DNA of 64,000 nt from Megascapheus bottae (taxonomy: Eukaryota; Chordata; Mammalia; Rodentia; Geomyidae): positions 5,302,106-5,366,105 of the forward strand of contig JANJXV010000024.1 of NCBI GenBank assembly GCA_024803745.1, written 5' to 3'. Shown piece by piece: positions 57,705 to 64,000 of this stretch. Numbering within the stretch: position 1 is the first letter of the stretch; each line of letters starts with the position of its first letter. The translations under genes and the position numbers were made by a program. The notes under the pieces are model-generated. The model ran no database searches. It worked only from the letters and a program-made list of their open reading frames with translations, and had not been told where the DNA came from.

Positions 57705-57787
57705 GGTTTGTTTTTTACTACTTATTGAACCCAGGACCTTGGGCTTGCGAGGCATTGCATACCTATTGAGCTATACTTACACCCATT
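57705..57787 (-). mobile_element. monomeric ID-like SINE, old
   Basis: Minus strand: TATAGCTCAATAGGTATGC (A box region) and AAGGTCCTGGGTTCAATA (B box region). No second monomer. Confidence 0.65.
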
Positions 57788-57819
57788 TTTTGTTTTAGGT
57801 TAGTTTTCAGACATCTTTC

Positions 57820-58060
57820 CATTTCCTCAGGAAATGGAGTCTTAGACAATGATCTTCTGACCTGTGCTTCCTCCTACCCATGTCTTTGATGGTCCATTTG
57901 CTAAATGCTTAAAGGATGGGCCTCAAGATGGAACTACGATAACCTTTAGGAAATGGAACCTAGTGCTGGGAGTTTATTGGGGACATGTACTTGATGGGAC
58001 CCTACCTCCTTCCTCTTTCTCTCAATATTCAAGTTGAGCCTATATGTTCTGTTGGAGGTC
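57820..58060 (+). mobile_element. MaLR-type LTR fragment
   Basis: AAATGGAACCTAGTGCTGGG, AGTTTATTGGGGACATGTAC and CCTCCTTCCTCTTTCTCTC fit the middle of a MaLR-like LTR. Confidence 0.45.
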
Positions 58061-59800
58061 TCATTCATTTTTTTTTGCCTAGGCTAGCCTTAATCTGTAA
58101 TATTTCCTTTCTCTACCTTCCAGGACCAGATTAGAATTTCTAAAAGAAGAAAAGCTTTCTGTATAAGCCATTTGTTATGCCTTGCATCTTCTGAGGAAAT
58201 ATTTCCTTAGGAAAACCCACTGTGCAGAGAGAGGAAATATCCTTTCTATCCATGCTTCTGATTTTGCTTTGTTGTACTTATAAAAGTCATAGTAAGACTA
58301 TTTGATTATGTCTGAATGTAGCACAGAGATTTTTGCATATATCATTGCTTAACTTGATATTTTTTAACTTACATTTGCAGTCTATCAATTGTTACATATT
58401 ATTTCCCATTATTTCTATTAATTTTCTCACTGGAGGTTTTGAAGTCAGGGCAAATATTCAACCATGTCAGCCACCTACTCCCCTGACCTTTTTGTCTTAT
58501 TTATTTCTCAGATATTTACTTGCATTTCCCAGGGACTTCTTCAAAGTCCACATTAAACTGTGACTCCTACATAGTTAGGGCTATAAAAGTGTACCACCAT
58601 TCCTGAATTAGTTTTGAAGTATGGCCTTGTTAATTTTTTTGCCTGTGCTAGGTAGCCTTGAACTACATTCAGCCAATTTCCATTTCCCATGTATCTATTA
58701 CTACAAGTAATAGTGTGATTCATCTATTTCATTTAGCATTTGTCATTTTGATGAATAATTTTTGCTTTCAAAAATTATGGTGTGATGTAACTTAACCTTC
58801 TCCAACTCTTCTAAACAGTGCTAAGTTGCTGTCCAAAACAACTGAACTGTTGGATACTTCATATGTTTGTGTATAAAATGTTCTTTTTCCATAACCTAAA
58901 GCTATTTAATATTAATTGTTATTCAGTGTCACTAAGTGACCACAAAGGTACAAGAATTCATACTTGTTTTCAATTTACATTTTCAAATCTTCTTTGAAAT
59001 TTTAACAGTGTAACTAAGAGTAAAGTTTTGAGGCAAAATAAAATGATAAATATATACAATTAAAAAGAACTATCACCAAAATACCAGTGGATAATTAAAT
59101 AAAGGAATAATGTGGGCAATTCACAGAGGAAGGAATGCAAATGGAATGGCTTATGAACATATAAACAACACCAAATGCCTTAAGTAATCATCAAAATTAA
59201 ATTAATAAGGTACATAATAGTTTGCCCACTAGGCTATCATTCTTAAAACAACAATATTATATTGAAGACTGTATGAGAAATATTGCATTAATACCATATA
59301 GAAAACAACTTGAAAATCTTTAGATCTTCAAAACTGTGACTATTTTATTTCCTGCAGAATTATACTTACAACTAAACCACGAGATGTAAAAAAACTTTAA
59401 TTGCATCTACTAGCTGCTGGCTAACACTATGTCTCCCACAAGCCTTAAATCCAGGAGAGTGATTGCTTGAGACAGTGACTTCTCCAGCATGGAAGATTCA
59501 CAGCAAGGGATGAGTTTTAAGCAGAAAAAGAGCCTCAAAACAAAAACACAAGGATCTGGCAAGTTCACTGATAATTAAAATTCTACCAGTCATGTAAAAG
59601 ATGAACACTAATTTCAGGAAAGAAAAATATTCTCTTACTCTCCTCACTGATGAGCATATAGGAAGACACCATCTTGCAAGGATTATTGTTTGAGATTGAG
59701 TCATCATAGGTGATATTCACAAGGAATATCATGGTTTAGGGAGTTTTTGAACATTCTGCCACCACAGTGTCTCGGTAAAAGATGGTAGTGAGGGATTATT
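58061..59800. other. no gene seen
   Basis: Mostly AT-rich. Short inverted B1-like traces are possible at 58,070-58,110 and 58,575-58,690. Nothing coding recognised. Confidence 0.5.
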
Positions 59801-59805
59801 GAGGG

Positions 59806-59842
59806 AAGAGAGAGCGAGAGAGAGGACAAAGGAGAGAGAGAC

Positions 59843-59927
<85 letters not shown>

Positions 59928-60028
59928 GACAGAGAGAGAGAGACAGAGAGAGAGACAGAGAGAGAGAGACAGAGAGAGAGACAGAGAGAGAGACAGAGAG
60001 ACAGAGAGACAGAGAGAGAGAGAGAGAG
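59806..60028 (+). repeat. (GA)n/(GAGACA)n purine microsatellite
   Basis: About 220 bases of GA with a regular C (GAGACAGAGAGAGA units); almost entirely purine on plus. Confidence 0.97.
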
Positions 60029-60387
60029 TTCCCATTGTTTGTGTTTAGAAGTGAGTCTCCTTTTCCTGAGGGTTGTCAGGGAAACAAGCCTCCAGCCTGT
60101 CACAAAGGGAGTGTTCATTCTGCAGATCTTGCCTTCTGCCTTTGTGTTGTTTGCCTGATAGACCCTAGGTCTTCCGGTTCAGACACGTCAAAGCATAGGA
60201 TAACCACAGCTCTCACAACAAATAGAGATGAAAGCAACGAAGCCCATCTATGAAAAGGTACTGCACCTCAGAAAGCGTTTGCTGCCATGTGAATATAAGA
60301 CCCAATCCCGGCTTCTAAATCACACAGTTTAGCGCCTTCTTTACACAATGGACATGTGAAATGCAGGGAAATTTTTGAAAATATAGA
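60029..60387. other. segment with a possible Cys-rich remnant (minus)
   Basis: The minus frame ending near 60,268 reads SLHFTCPLCKEGAKLCD before the ORF stops; see findings. Otherwise unrecognised. Confidence 0.3.
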
Positions 60388-60809
<422 letters not shown>

Positions 60810-61399
60810 AGTCCGGGAAGAGTATGCATGCATGTGCTCTCTGACAAGTATGTCTAAACACCCAGAGCCAGGCCTGCTTAATCATGAGTTCCAAAATTTG
60901 TATTCCAGTAGGAATATGGAGTGCCCAGTTCACTCAACTTTGCTTCTCTAGTTAACATACAATTCTATTCTCAGGGGTTACTTGTAGGCTTGAAGTCTTG
61001 TTGCCGCTGGAGGCATAAGATAGATCACTCGTGGAACAAGTGGGAACCTGGCTGATGCAAAGGCTGTGATGTTCTCTATGGTTTAGAGCAGGTCTGAGTA
61101 CTCAAAGAAGGGGAGATTTTAGTGAGAACAGTTTAGGAATGGACAATCCACAATCGACTCTTCTACAAGAGTTTCTAGCTACTTTTTACTAAATGTGAAC
61201 CACACTGGAGATCAGAGAAGGGTCCCAATATGGTACTGCACACCAGGTGTTTCGTCTAAAATAGAGAACCTCACCAAGATCCTACTCTCTTCTGTCTGAA
61301 TATGGAGAAGATTTGAGCTGAAAGACAACTAGTCATTAAAACATCCAGTTAATGGCTTGACCTCAGGTTAACATTTCCAATAGAGAGAGACAGAAGAAA
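60810..61399. other. no gene supported
   Basis: Less AT-rich than average; the minus frame 60,933-60,724 includes KQAWLWVFRHTCQRAHAC. Possibly the other half of the remnant split by the LTR. Confidence 0.4.
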
Positions 61400-63308
61400 T
61401 ATGAAAACTGAAGGCAATATTACTCCTCAAAAATCCAACATACCGCAGTCATAAACAGTACCGATAGTGAAGTGGCTGAAACATCAAATAATTTAAAAAT
61501 CCTTAAAAAGATCAATATACTGAAAAAGACAAGCATTTATTCAATACTTGAGTGAGTTAAAAAAATCAAAATACCAAATGAAATAAGGGATATAGTATAG
61601 CATACCAAGAAGGAGTTTGGTAAAAATAGAAATTCTGGAAAAAAAAACACATTAAAATCTGGAAATGGCAAGTGCAGTCAGTCAAACAAAAATATATTTG
61701 AAACTCTAGTATTTCCCCAAACATAGAAAATCCATCAAAAACAAACAAAGCAAATATAAATCCTCAGTCAAAATATCCAACATTCTGGAATATTTTAGAA
61801 ACATAATATCAGTCTTTGAAGGAAAATTAGAGATATTATAACATGTAGAAAAGCATAGGGATAAGCAAAGTGAAAAAGTAAGAGTGGAACATGTAAGTCC
61901 CACTTTAGAAGAAAAAAATGTGAGGAATTGTGGGTATTGAAGAAGGAGGATTAGTAGCTTACAGCATTAGAAAATAATCAGTAAAATGGTAGCAAGTTTT
62001 CCCATATCTTGAGAAAGAGATGGCCATTTAAGTACAGACGGTCTTTTACTCCACAGAAATAAAAATATAAAAGAATCTTCAAGTATTATATCATCAATAA
62101 AGCATTTGGTATCCAAAAACAAGGAAAAAATACTGCAAGATGTAATAAAAATAACATCAAGTCTTCTATAAAGGCAAACCCATAAGAACAGCAGCAAATA
62201 TATCAACAGTAACTTTAAAAGCAAGGGAATAGAATGAAATATTTCAAAGCCTGAAGAAAATATCTGCTAACTTACATCACTGTGCCTTGAAAGGCTCTTT
62301 TAATAATTGAAGAAAACAGGATCTTCTATGGTAAGCAAAAATCAGAAGCATATGAGGCAAACTAATTAAGTACTTGCAGAAGATAATTAAAGGATTCTAA
62401 CACAAAGAACAGAAAGATAAATGGAAGTGTGAAAACATAAATCTCATTAGAGGAGTAGATAATCAAACGAAAAGTAGGACTCAAACAGTACAAAATCAAT
62501 AAAATAATAGGAATAATACACACTCAGAATAACTCTGAATATTAATGTCTCAATTCTCTGATCAAAAGACATAGACTAGCAAGTTAGATTTAAAAGAAAA
62601 AGAGATGGCATTATTGTTTATAAAAATGCCCTTCATTGGTAAAAACAAACATAGGCTTATGGAGAAAGAAGAAAAGCTTTTTCAAGTAAATTGAACATGA
62701 GAGCAAGCAGAAGTAACTATAGTCATATCTAAGAAATGAACTTTCTGATTCATCAGAAAAGATCAAATAAGTCATTTATTTCATTGTGCTAAAGTGAAAA
62801 GTCCATCATGAAGTAATATCACTTAAAAACATCTCAGCTGAACCAATTTTACAAAGTAAATAGTAGACATACTGAAAATAGAGAGACCCCAACAGATTAG
62901 TAAGTGGTGCCTTAAACATCATATTCCCACCAATAGATAGTTCATCGAGACAAAATTTCAATAACAAAACTTGGAAAGTAAATGGACTCAACAGGTTCCT
63001 ACAGAACACTCTAAAGATACACTGCAAAATCCAGAAACAATAAGTAATTTGTGACATGTCACAAAAACTTTAAAAAAGAGAATCTGTAACAAGCAATAAA
63101 ATTAAAGCAATACTAAAGACACTTCTAATGAACAAAAGCCCAAGGCTAAACTTATTCACTGCTGAATACAACCAGACATAATTGGAACAATTAAGATCAA
63201 TGTTCTTCAGATTATTCAATAAAATAGAAAGAAAATAAATGATACCAAATTCATTACAGTAAATATGCATTATTCTAAATCTGGATAAGAGTTCAACAAA
63301 GATTGTTT
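61400..63308 (+). mobile_element. ancient L1 (ORF1 end into ORF2 start)
   Basis: 61,980-62,330 contains GAATGAAATATTTCAAAGCC and AATATCTGCTAACTTACATC, typical of the ORF1 C-terminal block. 62,480-62,760 contains AATATTAATGTCTCAATTCT, AAAGACATAGACTAGCAAG and TTCATTGGTAAAAACAAAC, typical of early ORF2. Many stops on both strands; no usable frame. Confidence 0.6.
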
Positions 63309-63690
63309 TCTAGGATTCTCCTAACAGAGGATCATAATAGCTCCAAAGCTATGTATGTATGTTCCTCTGTGATGAGGCTAAGTAAAGTGAACTTCAGGAC
63401 ACAGAAAGAAGTTCAGCTTTGTGTTTGTTGTTCTTAACCTAGTAAGTGAAGCTATTTCTTTTCCCCTCATAGTTTATGTCAGGTTGTTATTGTATCTGAC
63501 TTTGGTACCTGGCATGTTGTATATGCATTTGTTTATTTGAAAAAAGGAAGGTTAAGAAAAGGCAAGATGAGTGGGAGTGAGTGTGAATGAGAGAAAGTTG
63601 GAAGGGGTAACAAGAAATACTGTACCAATTACCTGATGAATATAACTGTAAATCCTCTGCACATCACCCAAAAATAAAATTTAAAAAATC
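63309..63690 (+). mobile_element. 5'-truncated L1 3'UTR (lineage B), sense
   Basis: CTAGGATTCTCCTAACAGAG is the inverse of the lineage-B block at 43,935-43,955. It continues through GTGAACTTCAGGACACAG, GGTACCTGGCATGTTGTATA and ends AAAAATAAAATTTAAAAAA. No clear TSD. Confidence 0.85.
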
Positions 63691-64000
63691 AAAAGACCAA
63701 TTCCCTTGTTGCACAATTTTTTATGAATTAGTCAAAAGTATACATTGGAAAAATGACAGTTTCTTTGAAAAATTTGGGAAACACTAAGAATCTATAAAGA
63801 GAACACTAAAACTATAGCTGATATCTCTCCCTTTGTTCATAGTGAAGCCTAGATCTGAATTTAAGCCCTGAAAAATTTTGGAAAATATTTTCCAACTCTT
63901 TATTGGAAAAAAAGATTAAATTCAGAATATTTGTGTGTGTGTGTGTGTCTTCTTTAAGCAACAAAAGGATAATCCATTTTAAAATGGCAAAGACATTGAA
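63691..64000. other. no gene seen
   Basis: AT-rich, with (TG)8 at 63,933-63,949. The ancient L1 may continue here but I cannot show it. Confidence 0.45.

Overview
This window is AT-rich, repeat-dominated nuclear DNA of a rodent, most likely a geomyoid (kangaroo rat, pocket mouse or pocket gopher). The clue is a dimeric SINE with a tRNA-Ala/ID-like left half (A box near TGGCCTAGTGGT, B box GGTTCGATTCC) and a second, degenerate tRNA-like right half ending CAGGACTGGC plus an A tail. This structure matches my memory of the Geomyoidea-restricted IDL-Geo family; the genus cannot be fixed from the sequence. A second composite SINE has a B1/7SL-like left half and the same right half.

I could not support any intact host protein-coding gene, RNA gene or CRISPR array. 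The longer open frames are LINE-1 ORF1/ORF2 remnants, antisense shadows of them, or microsatellite translations. One possible exon (48,658-48,795) and one decayed Cys-rich frame (around 60,270-60,935) are listed as weak candidates only.

Layout. 1-141: a plus-strand L1 ORF2 piece cut at its 3' side. 1.5-3.1 kb: three SINEs, two of them head to head. 4.42-11.28 kb: a near full-length, inactivated minus-strand L1 with 5'UTR, ORF1, ORF2 and 3'UTR. 11.9-12.6 kb: microsatellite, SINE and possible LTR. 13.5-24.97 kb: older L1 pieces, SINEs, an ancient ERV-L pol remnant (about 22.85-23.64 kb) and an L1-in-L1 structure flanked by about 77 bp direct repeats. 26.7-27.9 kb: microsatellites grown on retroelement tails. 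31.45-32.58 kb: an L1 with a clean 16 bp target-site duplication (TSD). 33.3-39.4 kb: relatively repeat-poor. 39.47-44.73 kb: three L1s, including an L1/SINE chimera and a mosaic L1, plus MaLR-type LTR fragments. 45.7-46.5 kb: SINE and a gammaretrovirus-like solo LTR. 47-53 kb: old LTR and L1 pieces and SINEs. 55.2-56.0 and 60.39-60.81 kb: two class II-type solo LTRs with perfect 6 bp TSDs and purine-rich repeats inside. 61.4-63.7 kb: ancient plus-strand L1 and a younger L1 3' end.

There is no operon or pathway here. What ties the window together is L1 reverse transcription: it made the L1s and drove the SINEs, and it probably produced the chimeras and the A-rich tails that seeded several microsatellites. 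I found no convincing new biological system; the best leads are the L1/SINE chimeras, the shared zinc-knuckle frameshift and the purine-repeat LTRs.
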